A stretch of DNA of 64,000 bases from Siminovitchia acidinfaciens (lineage in GTDB: Bacteria > Bacillota > Bacilli > Bacillales > Bacillaceae_C). Below, in pieces: positions 34,964-44,142 of this stretch. The position numbers were made by a program, and so were the translations under genes. Under the pieces are notes generated by a model that worked only from the letters and a program-made list of their open reading frames with translations, did no database searches and was not told where the DNA came from. Location of the stretch: the NCBI RefSeq assembly GCF_003605385.1, contig NZ_QYTV02000004.1:186001-250000 (forward strand), read 5' to 3'. How positions within the stretch are numbered: position 1 is the stretch's first letter; each line of letters starts with the position of its first letter.

Positions 34964-35677
34964 CTATTTATTACGCTGCAATTTACTTGCCGCCGCTTCA
35001 TCAAGAATAACAATGGCGTTTGAATGGTTTTGCAGAACAGTAGCCGGGCAGTCAACCGTGACCGGAGCATCAATCATGGTTCTAACTGCTTCCGCTTTAC
35101 CTTCTCCAAAGGCAAGCATCATAATCTCTTTGGCACCCATGATAGAAGAAATCCCCATTGTGATGGCCCTTGTCGGCACTTCTTCCTCTTTATCAAAAAA
35201 CCTTTTATTTGCATCTCTAGTAGATGGGGTCAATTCGGCAATATGTGTAACTGAATCAAAGGACGTTCCCGGCTCGTTGAAACCGATATGGCCGTTCGGC
35301 CCCATCCCCAATATTTGCAGATCAACGGGATGGTTTCTCAAAAACCCCTCGTATCGTTCACACTCTTTTTCGAGGTCCTCAGCCACCCCATTAGGAACAT
35401 AGGTTGCCGCAAAGTTCATATATTTGAACAATTCTTCATTCATGTAATAATTGTAGCTCTGGGGGTCGGCCGGTTCCAAACCCACATATTCATCAAGGTT
35501 TACAGTCGTCACTTGGGATACATCTATATTCGTATTACGAAGCTTTTCATAAAGCTTTAAAGGAGTACTTCCTGTAGCCAAGCCAATTGTTTTCAATCCA
35601 GCTTCAAGGCGCTTGCTTACAATATCAAAAGCGGCTTTTGTTGCTTCTTCCGGGTTTGCAAATCTTAACACTTTCAT
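34964..35677 (-). CDS. nagB: Glucosamine-6-phosphate deaminase, copy 1
   Basis: The 237-residue enzyme converts glucosamine-6-phosphate to fructose-6-phosphate and ammonia, feeding amino sugars back into glycolysis. GLATGSTPLKLYEKL, TVNLDEYVGL, LGMGPNGHIGFNEPGTSF and ITMGISSIM are the family blocks with the catalytic Asp and His. The length matches the Bacillus NagB type without the allosteric extension. By my count it differs from the copy at 62351 in about 28 positions. There is no nagA beside it. It may balance glucosamine-6-phosphate used for cell wall and teichoic acid. Confidence 0.93.
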   Translation of the reverse strand: MKVLRFANPEEATKAAFDIVSKRLEAGLKTIGLATGSTPLKLYEKLRNTNIDVSQVTTVNLDEYVGLEPADPQSYNYYMNEELFKYMNFAATYVPNGVAEDLEKECERYEGFLRNHPVDLQILGMGPNGHIGFNEPGTSFDSVTHIAELTPSTRDANKRFFDKEEEVPTRAITMGISSIMGAKEIMMLAFGEGKAEAVRTMIDAPVTVDCPATVLQNHSNAIVILDEAAASKLQRNK

Positions 35678-35886
35678 CTCATTTTCCTCCTAACATTACT
35701 GGGACGCCTATCTTGAACCCAAAGCCCCCTGCTTATAAATCTCATATGGTCATATTTAAGTAAATTTCCTAATGAACATCTATCAATGATAAAGCCCATT
35801 TTTTAGATATAATTAAAACCCAGAGGGCTATGGAGAGTAAGGGGCAGGTACTCTCTTAGTTCCTATTCTTCACTCTGTTCAATAGA

Positions 35887-35991
35887 TCATATAGTGTATT
35901 TAAAGCACCATTCATCATATAAACTTTTGTCGATGTCTTCATCCTTTAGCCCGTCTGTAGAATCAATTATTTTATCCCCAATTTCTCTCAC
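35887..35991 (-). CDS. Possible small protein of 34 residues
   Basis: A GTG start with AAGGA eight bases upstream opens a frame of 34 residues, MREIGDKIIDSTDGLKDEDI and then DKSLYDEWCFKYTI. The sequence is hydrophilic and protein-like. It begins 28 bases after the LCP gene on the same strand. I do not recognise it. It might be a true small protein or the leftover end of a lost gene. A 7-bp hairpin (GAGAGTA/TACTCTC) lies a little downstream, at 35832-35855. Confidence 0.35.
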   Translation of the reverse strand: MREIGDKIIDSTDGLKDEDIDKSLYDEWCFKYTI

Positions 35992-36018
35992 GTGAGTAAT
36001 CCTTAATTTAATCGTAAA

Positions 36019-36954
36019 CTACTGAATATCCAAGTGCTTCCTAAGCGTCTCAGATAGTTTCGCCCGTTCTTCCTCAGACACAATGTAGTAATAGTCACCC
36101 TTTTCTTCCTTGTCGCTTCCGTTTATTTGGATTTGCTCAATGTTATGACGCGTATTGGAATAGTTTGACTGAATATCTTTCATGTCATCAAATGTTAAAT
36201 TTGTTTTTACATGCTTACCAATTACCTGTAATATGCTTCCATAGTTTGTGAAGGTTTTGATTTGTGCAGCTTCTTTGATAATAGCTTGAATGATTTTACG
36301 CTGGCGTTTTTGTCGCCCTAAGTCACCCTGTGGGTCCAAATTACGCATGCGAGAATACTTCAGAGCTTCTTCACCGTTCAATTCCAGTTTCCCGACAGGG
36401 AAGTCTGTCCCTCCATCGGAAAAGTCCAAGGTGTTATCCACGGTCACGCCGCCAACAGCATCTACAAGATCCTTAAAACCATCCATATTTACTTCCACGT
36501 AGTAGTCAATCGGGACATCCAGGAAATTTTCAATGGTTTTAATAGACATGTCAACTCCGCCGTATCTATATGAATGATTGATTTTATCCTTTATTCCCTT
36601 GCCGATAATTTCGGTGTATGTATCACGAGGAATGCTTACCATTTTAATAGATTTATCTCCTGGGTTTGCCGTTAATAGAATTAATGAGTCTGGACGCCCA
36701 CGGTCTCCCTCCCGCTGATCCACTCCAAATAATAAAATAGAGATGGGATCCCCCACTGCCAAATTAATAACACGCTGCTCAGTTTCCGAACGTTTTAGTG
36801 GTTCATGTGTTTTTTTAAGTGTGCCAGTAACAGAGTTATATACGGAAAATCCGTATACGCCTGCACCTACAATAAGAAGGAAAATGACTCCAAGTGTGAT
36901 TTTAAAGCCTAGTTTCCTTTTTATAGGGGACGGGGAGATATGTTCCTGTTCCAT
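36019..36954 (-). CDS. LytR-CpsA-Psr family glycopolymer transferase, copy 1
   Basis: The 311-residue protein has a cytoplasmic start, one membrane helix (about 18-38) and an extracellular LCP domain. Key blocks are ILLFGVDQREGDRGRPDSL, VSIPRDTYTEIIGKG, KINHSYRYGGVDM, VDAVGGVTVDN and LKYSRMRNLDPQGDLGRQKR, with the conserved arginines and aspartates. LCP enzymes move teichoic acid or capsule from the undecaprenyl carrier to peptidoglycan. It is a paralogue of the gene at 56354. Its minus-strand unit runs toward nagB. Substrate choice (teichoic acid or exopolysaccharide) cannot be read from sequence. Confidence 0.91.
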   Translation of the reverse strand: MEQEHISPSPIKRKLGFKITLGVIFLLIVGAGVYGFSVYNSVTGTLKKTHEPLKRSETEQRVINLAVGDPISILLFGVDQREGDRGRPDSLILLTANPGDKSIKMVSIPRDTYTEIIGKGIKDKINHSYRYGGVDMSIKTIENFLDVPIDYYVEVNMDGFKDLVDAVGGVTVDNTLDFSDGGTDFPVGKLELNGEEALKYSRMRNLDPQGDLGRQKRQRKIIQAIIKEAAQIKTFTNYGSILQVIGKHVKTNLTFDDMKDIQSNYSNTRHNIEQIQINGSDKEEKGDYYYIVSEEERAKLSETLRKHLDIQ

Positions 36955-37154
36955 TCAATCATTTCCTTTGCAGTAATCTCGTTTTATTTTAGCATCAAAA
37001 AAATATATGACTATTCGCCAAAATAACTAGAGAAACGACAAAACGACAGTAATTTCCCTTGATCAGTATATTATTCATGGGCAGGAAGGACCTTTTTCTA
37101 TTAACAAAAGGTTTCTGCCACTTTAAAATGCTGTTACAAATATATTAAGAGTCG

Positions 37155-37171
37155 TTATTTCACTGAAATAA
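37155..37171. promoter_or_regulatory. 17-bp palindrome, possible operator
   Basis: TTATTTCACTGAAATAA is a perfect palindrome with a single central base. It lies about 185 bp upstream of the promoter of the large synthase gene and between divergent transcription units. It looks like a dimeric regulator site; the regulator is unknown. The rest of the 36955-37530 gap is AT-rich and shows no gene. Confidence 0.4.
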
Positions 37172-37339
37172 TGGCCGGATTCCGCTTGAAATTCCATAGT
37201 TAAACAATAAAATAGAGTACTCCAAAGAGAAAAAGTGCAAAGGAACTAGGAGTTTTGATAAGAAATTATTGTTTTGCTGTGTAACCCTTTTAAAGTGGAT
37301 ACATCAGCTTATTTCTTATTACAAACCCTTTTGTTACTC

Positions 37340-37368
37340 TTAATAATGGATTGGGGGATTGGTATAAT
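37340..37368 (+). promoter_or_regulatory. Extended -10 promoter of the large synthase gene
   Basis: TATAAT at 37363-37368 is preceded by TGG, giving an extended -10, with TTAATA 17 bp upstream as a weak -35. The start point would lie near 37375, leaving a leader of about 155 nt before the ATG at 37531. Confidence 0.6.
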
Positions 37369-37530
37369 TTACCTCCCTTGATATTTATAGTTTCCTTTCA
37401 AGCTTGGAACTACCTAACCATTGTGAAGATATGAACAATCCATATTTACTTTATTTTAGAAAATAGGTAGATCCTTGGAGATCATTCTTAAAGCAAGGAT
37501 AAAAAATGATATGAGGTAGGTAACCACAAC

Positions 37531-40500
37531 ATGAAAAAAATGTTTTTCCGGAGCGGAAGTAAAATTAAAAAAACACATTTGCACTTTGAGCCCGGTCAAA
37601 AAGATTTTATTTTTGAAAGCGAATCAAGTAAGCGGTGGAATATACTTATTATTCTCTCGACTCTTCTAGCTGTTCTATTCTGTCTGTTGATCTTTTTTGG
37701 CGGGGTAGGTCTTTATGTTAATCCTCATATTCCTAAATTGGAGACTAAACAAACGGATGAATTTTCACACATCCGCGCATCTAAGATTATGACTTCCCCT
37801 CAGAATGAATCGGCAAATATCGATACCAATGGGGAGTTTCTCCAGCAGAATATTGCCTATAAAGACGATGTTTACGCATTCTATGTAAATTGGGACAGCA
37901 ACAGCGAACAATCGCTTAGGAAAAATATTGATACAATCGATGTTCTGATCCCGCAATGGTTGAGTTTGAATGCTGAACTGGAGCTTGAGAGCGATATTCA
38001 GCCGGAAATAGTAGAGCTCGCCAAAAAGAATGATATTAAAATCGTACCGTTAATTCACAACATACATAATGGCAAGTGGAATCAGGAGACAGTTCATCAA
38101 CTTTTAAATTCTCCTGAAGAGCAAGCAAAACTAATTGAAAAATTGCATAGACTGGTAAAAAAACAGGGCTTTGACGGGATCAATATTGACTTTGAGAATC
38201 TAAATGAGAACGATCGGGATTTATTGACTCAGTTTATAAAGGAGCTGAACTCGGTTTTTCATGCTGACGGCCTCTCTGTTTCGATCGATGTACCGGCTGC
38301 TAATGAGGCATTCGATTACAAGGGGCTGGAAAAGTACGTAGATCAGATGATTGTGATGGCATACGATGAGAATGTGGACAAACCTGGCACCATTGCTTCT
38401 TCATCCTGGTTTAAAGAGATTCTCTCAAAATTACCCAAAGAGAAGCTGATTGTTGCGCTTGGGAATTATGGATATGACTGGGAATGGGAAAGCCAACAGC
38501 CGGGAGAATCCGTATCCTTTGATGACGTTACTAGACTGGCTGAAAAAGCCGACTTGAACATCCAATGGGATGATATGAGCCAAACTCCTTACCTTAAATA
38601 TATGAAGAACAACAAAGTACATGAAATATGGTTCCTAGACAGTGCAACCTTCTACAACCAATTAAAAATGTCTACAGAGGCTGGTGCGCAGGGAATAGCA
38701 CTCTGGAGGCTGGGTTCGGAGGATCCATCTGTTTGGGATATTCTCAAAGGACATAAAACGGAAGAATTGCTGACTATCAAAAATGGAGGAAATATCTACA
38801 GCACAGGAGAGGGGAATATTTACTGGGGAAAAAAGAGTTGGAAAGAGGGGGAACGTAGCCTTCAGTTTGATGACACTGGCTTTATTACGAATGAAACCTA
38901 TGTTGCCACCCCTGTATCATCCGAGTTTGAGCGTTTGAGTCAACCGGGGGAAAAAGAGATTGTCCTAACTTTTGACGATGGGCCCGATCCTAAATATACG
39001 AAAAGCATATTAGAGATCCTGAAACAATACCAAGTCAAGGCCTCGTTCTTTATCATTGGTAATAAGGCAATCCACAATCAAGATATTGTTAAACAAATTT
39101 ATCGGGATGGCCATGAGATTGGAATCCATACGTTTTCTCACCCCAAAACAATTCAAATGTCCGATAAACAGTTAAAGCTTGAGCTGAATAGTTCTCAACG
39201 CATTATTCAAGGAATTACAGGACATACCACCTCTTTGTATCGGTCCCCATATGGAGATGAAGAGGCAAAGTATATGCCATCACATTTTCAAAGGTTACAG
39301 AATGTGACACAAATGGGGTATGTCACCGTAAATTATGATATCGATTCAAAGGACTGGAAGCTGCGTGATAGCAAGGCCATTGTAGAGAATGTCTTGAACC
39401 AGGTATCAAACAGCGATATTATTTTACTTCACGACAGCGGAGGAGATAGACAGGCTACCGTTGAGGCACTACCTGAAATTATCAAACAGTTACAGAATAA
39501 AGGATATAAATTTGTATCGGTCAGCGATCTAATGAATCAAAGCAAAAGTAATATCATGCCTCCTGTCACAAAAGTGGAAAATCCAATTCTGCAAAGCTAC
39601 AAGGTGATGCTGTTCACAATGACAAACTTTAAAGATGGTATTTCCATTTTGCTTTACAGTGCAATGTTCATTTTAGCCCTGCGCATATTGATTCTAGGCA
39701 GTTTAGCTTTAATACATAAAAAACATGTCAGTCATCCGGTGGAGCAGTCTACCCCGTTTGTAAGTGTCATTATCGCGGCCTACAATGAAGAGAAGGTCAT
39801 AGGTAAGACCATCGAGTCAATCCTAAAAAGCAATTATCCAAATCTGGAAGTCATCGTTATCAATGATGGTTCCAAAGACCAGACTTCCTTGGTTGTTTCC
39901 CGTGAGTACGAAGCTAATAAAAAGGTCCTTCTTTACCACAAGAAGAACGGGGGAAAAGCTTCAGCCATCAATCTCGGAATCAGAAAAGCAAAGGGAGATA
40001 TCCTTGTTGCGATTGATGCGGACACCATTGTTCCTCCTGATACGATTTCGAAGCTTATTAGGCATTTTGCTGATGAAAATATTGCGGCGGTATCTGGGAA
40101 TGTGAGGGTTGGAAACAAGAAAAACCTGTTAACTACCTGGCAGCATATTGAATATGTAACTGGATTTAACTTGGAGAAGCGCGGTTTTGCCACTCTTAAT
40201 TGTGTCCCAGTCGTCCCGGGAGCTTTGGGGGCGTGGCGAAAACAGGTGGTTAAAGAGCTCGGATATTTTACCAATGATACTCTTGCAGAAGATACAGACA
40301 TGACATTAAAAATCCTCCGCCAAGGCTATAAAGTTGTGATTGATGAACGGGCCTATGCCTATACGGAGGCACCTAAAACGATTAGAGATTTCCTGAAACA
40401 GCGATTCAGATGGTCTTTTGGAACTTTACAATGTTTTTGGAAGCATAAGAAAGAGTTTGGGAGAATAAAGCATAAATCACTGGGGTTCATTGCCCTCCCT

Positions 40501-40848
40501 AATATACTCCTATTTCAATTTATTGTTCCTTTCTTTGCTCCACTTATAGATTTATTGTTTTTATTAGGGATCCTGGCAGGGAATACCCAAAAATCATTAT
40601 TAATTTTTGCTACTTACCTTTTGGTCGATTTCCTGGTTTGCTTAGTTGCTTTTAGGATGGAGAAGCTAAGCATTAAACCGCTCTTTTTCTTGTTCCTGCA
40701 AAGAATTGTCTACCGTTACTTATTACTATGGGTAACGTGGAATTCCATTTTTACTGCACTAAAAGGAACCCGGGTTGGCTGGGGGAAAATTAATCGGACA
40801 GGAGATTTGACGGAAGAGCCACAATTGAAGATGAAACGCATCATCTAG
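37531..40848 (+). CDS. Trimodular GH18-like hydrolase / NodB polysaccharide deacetylase / processive GT2 synthase
   Basis: This 1105-residue membrane protein joins three enzymes. After a helix at about 36-60, residues 110-420 form a GH18-type barrel with the catalytic FDGINIDFE (Asp215, Asp220, Glu222) and MIVMAYDEN. Residues 470-680 are a CE4/NodB deacetylase: TFDDGPD (Asp482-483), His533 and His537, RSPYG (571-575), HDS (634-636). After helices near 700-728 comes a GT2 synthase: IIAAYNEEK, DAD (829-831), ED (920-921) and QRFRW (957-961), with more helices to 1075. QxxRW marks processive synthases such as PgaC/IcaA and NodC. Synthase and deacetylase suggest a poly-N-acetylglucosamine-like polymer made and trimmed by one protein (inference). 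All three sets of catalytic residues are present. GAGGT precedes the ATG; no partner genes lie beside it. Confidence 0.92.
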   Translation: MKKMFFRSGSKIKKTHLHFEPGQKDFIFESESSKRWNILIILSTLLAVLFCLLIFFGGVGLYVNPHIPKLETKQTDEFSHIRASKIMTSPQNESANIDTNGEFLQQNIAYKDDVYAFYVNWDSNSEQSLRKNIDTIDVLIPQWLSLNAELELESDIQPEIVELAKKNDIKIVPLIHNIHNGKWNQETVHQLLNSPEEQAKLIEKLHRLVKKQGFDGINIDFENLNENDRDLLTQFIKELNSVFHADGLSVSIDVPAANEAFDYKGLEKYVDQMIVMAYDENVDKPGTIASSSWFKEILSKLPKEKLIVALGNYGYDWEWESQQPGESVSFDDVTRLAEKADLNIQWDDMSQTPYLKYMKNNKVHEIWFLDSATFYNQLKMSTEAGAQGIALWRLGSEDPSVWDILKGHKTEELLTIKNGGNIYSTGEGNIYWGKKSWKEGERSLQFDDTGFITNETYVATPVSSEFERLSQPGEKEIVLTFDDGPDPKYTKSILEILKQYQVKASFFIIGNKAIHNQDIVKQIYRDGHEIGIHTFSHPKTIQMSDKQLKLELNSSQRIIQGITGHTTSLYRSPYGDEEAKYMPSHFQRLQNVTQMGYVTVNYDIDSKDWKLRDSKAIVENVLNQVSNSDIILLHDSGGDRQATVEALPEIIKQLQNKGYKFVSVSDLMNQSKSNIMPPVTKVENPILQSYKVMLFTMTNFKDGISILLYSAMFILALRILILGSLALIHKKHVSHPVEQSTPFVSVIIAAYNEEKVIGKTIESILKSNYPNLEVIVINDGSKDQTSLVVSREYEANKKVLLYHKKNGGKASAINLGIRKAKGDILVAIDADTIVPPDTISKLIRHFADENIAAVSGNVRVGNKKNLLTTWQHIEYVTGFNLEKRGFATLNCVPVVPGALGAWRKQVVKELGYFTNDTLAEDTDMTLKILRQGYKVVIDERAYAYTEAPKTIRDFLKQRFRWSFGTLQCFWKHKKEFGRIKHKSLGFIALPNILLFQFIVPFFAPLIDLLFLLGILAGNTQKSLLIFATYLLVDFLVCLVAFRMEKLSIKPLFFLFLQRIVYRYLLLWVTWNSIFTALKGTRVGWGKINRTGDLTEEPQLKMKRII

Positions 40849-40999
40849 ATAGTATGGGGAGAAGGAACCGCATCATTTGCATCCGATAGTAAAAACGAGG
40901 AAAACATCCGGGAAGACCGAAAAGCGATGTAGAAAAAGTTTAATAATGAAAGAGGACGCGATATAAGGATGTTGTTAATTAACTACCTGGGAATGTAAA

Positions 41000-41054
41000 C
41001 TAAACTATGTAAGTGAGAGTGCGTACGGCTCTTGCTCCGCAGTTTAGCTTTTTT
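41000..41054 (+). terminator. Probable terminator after the large synthase gene
   Basis: CTAAACT and AGTTTAG form an outer stem with inner GAGAG/CTCTT pairing, followed by six T. It lies about 150 bases after the stop codon. It might alternatively belong to the left end of the adjoining insertion-sequence remnant. Confidence 0.6.
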
Positions 41055-41092
41055 ATTGGTAGAATAAAACAAATGAATGGGAGGTATTCCTA

Positions 41093-41518
41093 ATCGCTAA
41101 ATCAAAACGGGAAGAGAAATCTATTGAATTAGCGAATCAAATACTGGAAAACTACCAACCACAAACTGTTGAAGACATGCAGGATGCACTTAAAGATATT
41201 TTCGGCCCCATGTTTGAGGCGATGTTAAAAGGTGAAATGGACAATCATTTGGGCTATGAATTCAATGTCAAAAATGAATTGGAAACAGAAAACAGGCGTA
41301 ATGGCTATGGAAAGAAAACCTTAAAGACAAGTGCAGGAGAAGTGGATATTAAGGTGCCCCGTGATCGGGATGGCTCCTTTGATCCTCAACTCATACCGAA
41401 ACGCAAGGTAGACGTGGCCGCCATTGAATATAAGGTGATCTCCATGTACGCCCGTGGGATGTCGCAACGGGATACTCGCCCTTCCTCAATGCGAAAATCC
41501 AAAAAAGCCGTCCAATAA
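41093..41518 (+). mobile_element. Truncated IS256-family transposase remnant
   Basis: The frame encodes the N-terminal quarter of an IS256-type transposase: MQDALKDIFGPMFEAMLKGE, HLGYEFNVKN, RRNGYGKKTLKTSAGEVDIKVPRDRDG and YARGMSQRD. It then breaks into unrelated sequence (TRPSSMRKSKK). The full protein would be about 390-400 residues with a DDE centre, so this cannot transpose. GGAGG lies just before the first codons, but no ATG starts the frame at the natural N-terminus. The break falls at about 41470, where the terminator of the protease gene begins, so the right part of the element was deleted. Confidence 0.85.
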
Positions 41519-41524
41519 AGGACA
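41499..41524 (-). terminator. Terminator of the Ig-repeat metalloprotease gene
   Basis: On the minus strand GTCC-TTTATT-GGAC-GGC runs into six T, seven bases after the stop codon of the protease gene. Confidence 0.7.
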
Positions 41525-41530
41525 GGTATA

Positions 41531-43615
41531 CTATGCTTTTTTCACTGTTATTTTTATTGCCTTCCCAGCATTTCCTGCTCTGTCTTTGGCATAAACCATG
41601 AGAACGGTACCGGCCCTTTGCCTTTTAACTTTAACCGAAAAGTTTCCTTTTGAGTTAGCTTTTGCTGAGCCCAGTACCTTTTTTCCAACCTTTACGTAGA
41701 CCGTAGAATTCACTTCGGCTTTTCCCTTAACTACAGTTGTTCGGTTAGTCACTTTATTAACCTTGGGCAATTTAGGAGGAATTTTATCAACTACGGTCAC
41801 TTTACGGGCTTTGCTTACATTGCCAGCCTTGTCTGCAGCTGTTACATAAAGGGTTGACCCAGCTTTACGCCGCACTTTCAGCGTAACGGAATATTTGCCG
41901 GCTTTATTTGCTGTACTGGACCCAATAACTTTACTTCCAGCTTTGATCACGACCTTTGAGCCCGCCTCTGCATTTCCACTTACTTTTAAATCCCGATTAC
42001 TAACCTTGGAGACAGTTGGAATGGGTGGCGGAGTTTTATCTAAAACATTCAAAGTAACTATATCGCTTTTGTTGCCAGCCGGATCCACTGCATAGACTTG
42101 CAGTTTTGTTCCTGCTCTTTGCTTTTTTATTGTAATTGAAAATGACTTCTTGCTGTCAGAAACTGCTTTTCCTAAAACTACAGAACCTGCCTTTACGTAA
42201 ACAGTAGCCCCCGCCTCCACTTTTCCTTTTATAACGGTATCCCAGTCACTCACTTTGCTTACGACAGGTTTAGCAGGTGCCGTATGGTCCTTCGGCTCAT
42301 CTGGTCCAAAAAAGGTGTAGGTTATATTTCCGCCTTTTGAGGTTGGAATTGTTTCTTTACCTGTCGATTCTTTGACTATAGCACCGCCGCCTCTAAGATT
42401 TGCGGATTGACCTTTATAAATTCTTGGTTTCAGCGTACTGAAACCAGGCTCGCCATTAAAGCCATATACTCCGGTTTTCTCCTTTAAAAGAAGAGCAGCA
42501 CGGAAATTGGTCATTAATTTCCCCAACTTTTTCTTTGTAGCTTTTTCAACGGCCTTATAATTATTTTCAGGATATTCTAGTATTTCTTTGTAGATAGCGT
42601 TCCCCTTTGTCTTTTCCTGGGCCCTTATGTATTGCATAAATAGGTACGACAAAGAGTAGTTGGCTATCACATCCCCAAAATCATCCCAATAAATTAAGGA
42701 ATGTCCATTTCTTATAGAGGGATTATTATTATAATCATATATTCTATCTTGAAGTGCTTGCCCCATATAAAGGTGCTCTGCCGCCATTGCAAGTCCTTCA
42801 TCCAACCATGTATCCATCGGCTCTCCACCTTCGACGAGTACATTTTGATTGAAATTCACCAGATGCTGGAATTCATGGGCCAATGTGGTGTAAGCAGCCT
42901 TTACATCTTTCCTATCCTTTGGACCCATTGATGGATAGGTATCTATATAAAAAATTTCGGAACGATTTGAACCTTTTTCATTATAAAGATCCCCGGCATA
43001 AAAGTAACCTGCAACGTACTCTTGTATATCTGGAAAGTTATCCTGAATATTGTAGCAGAGAATATTTATTTTGCCGTCGCCGTTAACGTCCGATTCGCTT
43101 GCAAAGTTTTCGGTTACGACAGGATAAATCTTATCATCAAACTCTAGTCCGATTTCCTCCGCTTGCGCTTCTGTAATTTGCTTTCCTTCAACCCAAACAT
43201 GGGCTTTTGCTCCTGAATATAGCAGTTTAGCATTAACGACATCATTTCTGAAAGTTTTAAAGTTAAAAGCATGGAATTCTCTAGTGTCTCCTACTTGAGG
43301 CTTTGCACTTCTTATAAGGGCCCTTCTCTCAATCTCTTTATCCTCGAACTTTTCAATATCAATTGGTCTATTTACATCTAGCTTGTTTGCCCCTGCTCTC
43401 GGCTTATCCTCTTGCAAGTATTGCCCATTATGTACTGAAGTCGCTCCTGTGGATTGTCTTTTATTACCATTCACTGATTCATTGGTAATTAACATGTACC
43501 TCTTCACAGCAGAAGTTTTAGAGTTTTGCAGCTCATGATCTTGTGCGAACGCGACAGCAGGCACAGTCAATAATATGACCAATATACAAATAAGTATTCT
43601 TTTAATAGGCTTCAT
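41531..43615 (-). CDS. Secreted zinc metalloprotease with three C-terminal Ig-like repeats
   Basis: The 694-residue protein has a clear signal peptide (cleavage after VAFA near residue 24) and a pro-region. The gluzincin-type site is HEFQHLVNF (His247, Glu248, His251), with Glu273 in WLDEGLAMAAEHL as probable third ligand. DVNGDGKINILCYNIQDNF is calcium-loop-like. Three repeats of about 85 residues (from about 448, 533 and 617) have the pattern KVSxRD...GxAEAGxxVxVKxG...AGTxLxVxAxDKAGNxS, like bacterial Ig-type adhesion domains. It resembles hyicolysin-like (M30) peptidases, though I am unsure of the exact family. The basic repeats may bind the acidic wall polymers made nearby (inference). 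It is the intact parent of two broken copies. Confidence 0.85.
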   Translation of the reverse strand: MKPIKRILICILVILLTVPAVAFAQDHELQNSKTSAVKRYMLITNESVNGNKRQSTGATSVHNGQYLQEDKPRAGANKLDVNRPIDIEKFEDKEIERRALIRSAKPQVGDTREFHAFNFKTFRNDVVNAKLLYSGAKAHVWVEGKQITEAQAEEIGLEFDDKIYPVVTENFASESDVNGDGKINILCYNIQDNFPDIQEYVAGYFYAGDLYNEKGSNRSEIFYIDTYPSMGPKDRKDVKAAYTTLAHEFQHLVNFNQNVLVEGGEPMDTWLDEGLAMAAEHLYMGQALQDRIYDYNNNPSIRNGHSLIYWDDFGDVIANYSLSYLFMQYIRAQEKTKGNAIYKEILEYPENNYKAVEKATKKKLGKLMTNFRAALLLKEKTGVYGFNGEPGFSTLKPRIYKGQSANLRGGGAIVKESTGKETIPTSKGGNITYTFFGPDEPKDHTAPAKPVVSKVSDWDTVIKGKVEAGATVYVKAGSVVLGKAVSDSKKSFSITIKKQRAGTKLQVYAVDPAGNKSDIVTLNVLDKTPPPIPTVSKVSNRDLKVSGNAEAGSKVVIKAGSKVIGSSTANKAGKYSVTLKVRRKAGSTLYVTAADKAGNVSKARKVTVVDKIPPKLPKVNKVTNRTTVVKGKAEVNSTVYVKVGKKVLGSAKANSKGNFSVKVKRQRAGTVLMVYAKDRAGNAGKAIKITVKKA

Positions 43616-44142
43616 CCTCTTGACCTTCCTATTGGAAAATAATTACTGTCTTAAGAGGATTATAATCTATATATTGGTCGATGGGACATATAATTAAAAA
43701 TATTTGTTACAAATGAATTGCCAGATTCAAAATTTACTATAGGTCAGGAAAAAAAAATGCGAAAATAAGCAAAGCCAAATTTAACAAATTTTGGGGAACT
43801 CAAGCAAAAAGAACGATTACTTACTAAAAAATCCTGCTCTTAAAAAATTAAGTGCAGGATTTTTGTATTTGTACATAAAGCTTCAATTATTCTATAAAAA
43901 CTACAACCATTTCATTCGCAAGTTTGTAAGCCTCACATATATGTGCGGGAGCATAATCACTCGCATCCCAGTTTGTAATGGTTGTAAAAAAAACGCTCTT
44001 TTACTTAAAAAACTTCATCATTTCTCTTGGCTTTATCATATAAATAATCTTCCATGTAAATTATTGAAGAAACAGTAGTTGTCCTCTAGCTTAAAGGCCA
44101 ATGTAATTGGAGAGAATCATTCAGAAAGTTGGGTTGTCAAAT
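43616..44142. other. AT-rich intergenic region
   Basis: This stretch holds the upstream region of the metalloprotease gene and the 3' end of the tagGH-2 unit. Frames here have no ribosome site and are cut by the terminator at 43826. I see no further gene. Confidence 0.5.
43826..43864 (-). terminator. Bidirectional terminator downstream of tagH copy 2
   Basis: ATCCTGC and GCAGGAT form the stem, with A6 before and T5 after, so it can act on both strands. It is placed to end the tagF-tagG-tagH transcript of module 2. Confidence 0.8.

Noticed and set aside
43791-44078. 95-residue plus-strand frame
   Set aside because: It runs through a strong bidirectional terminator (43826-43864), has no ribosome site and an AT-driven composition.
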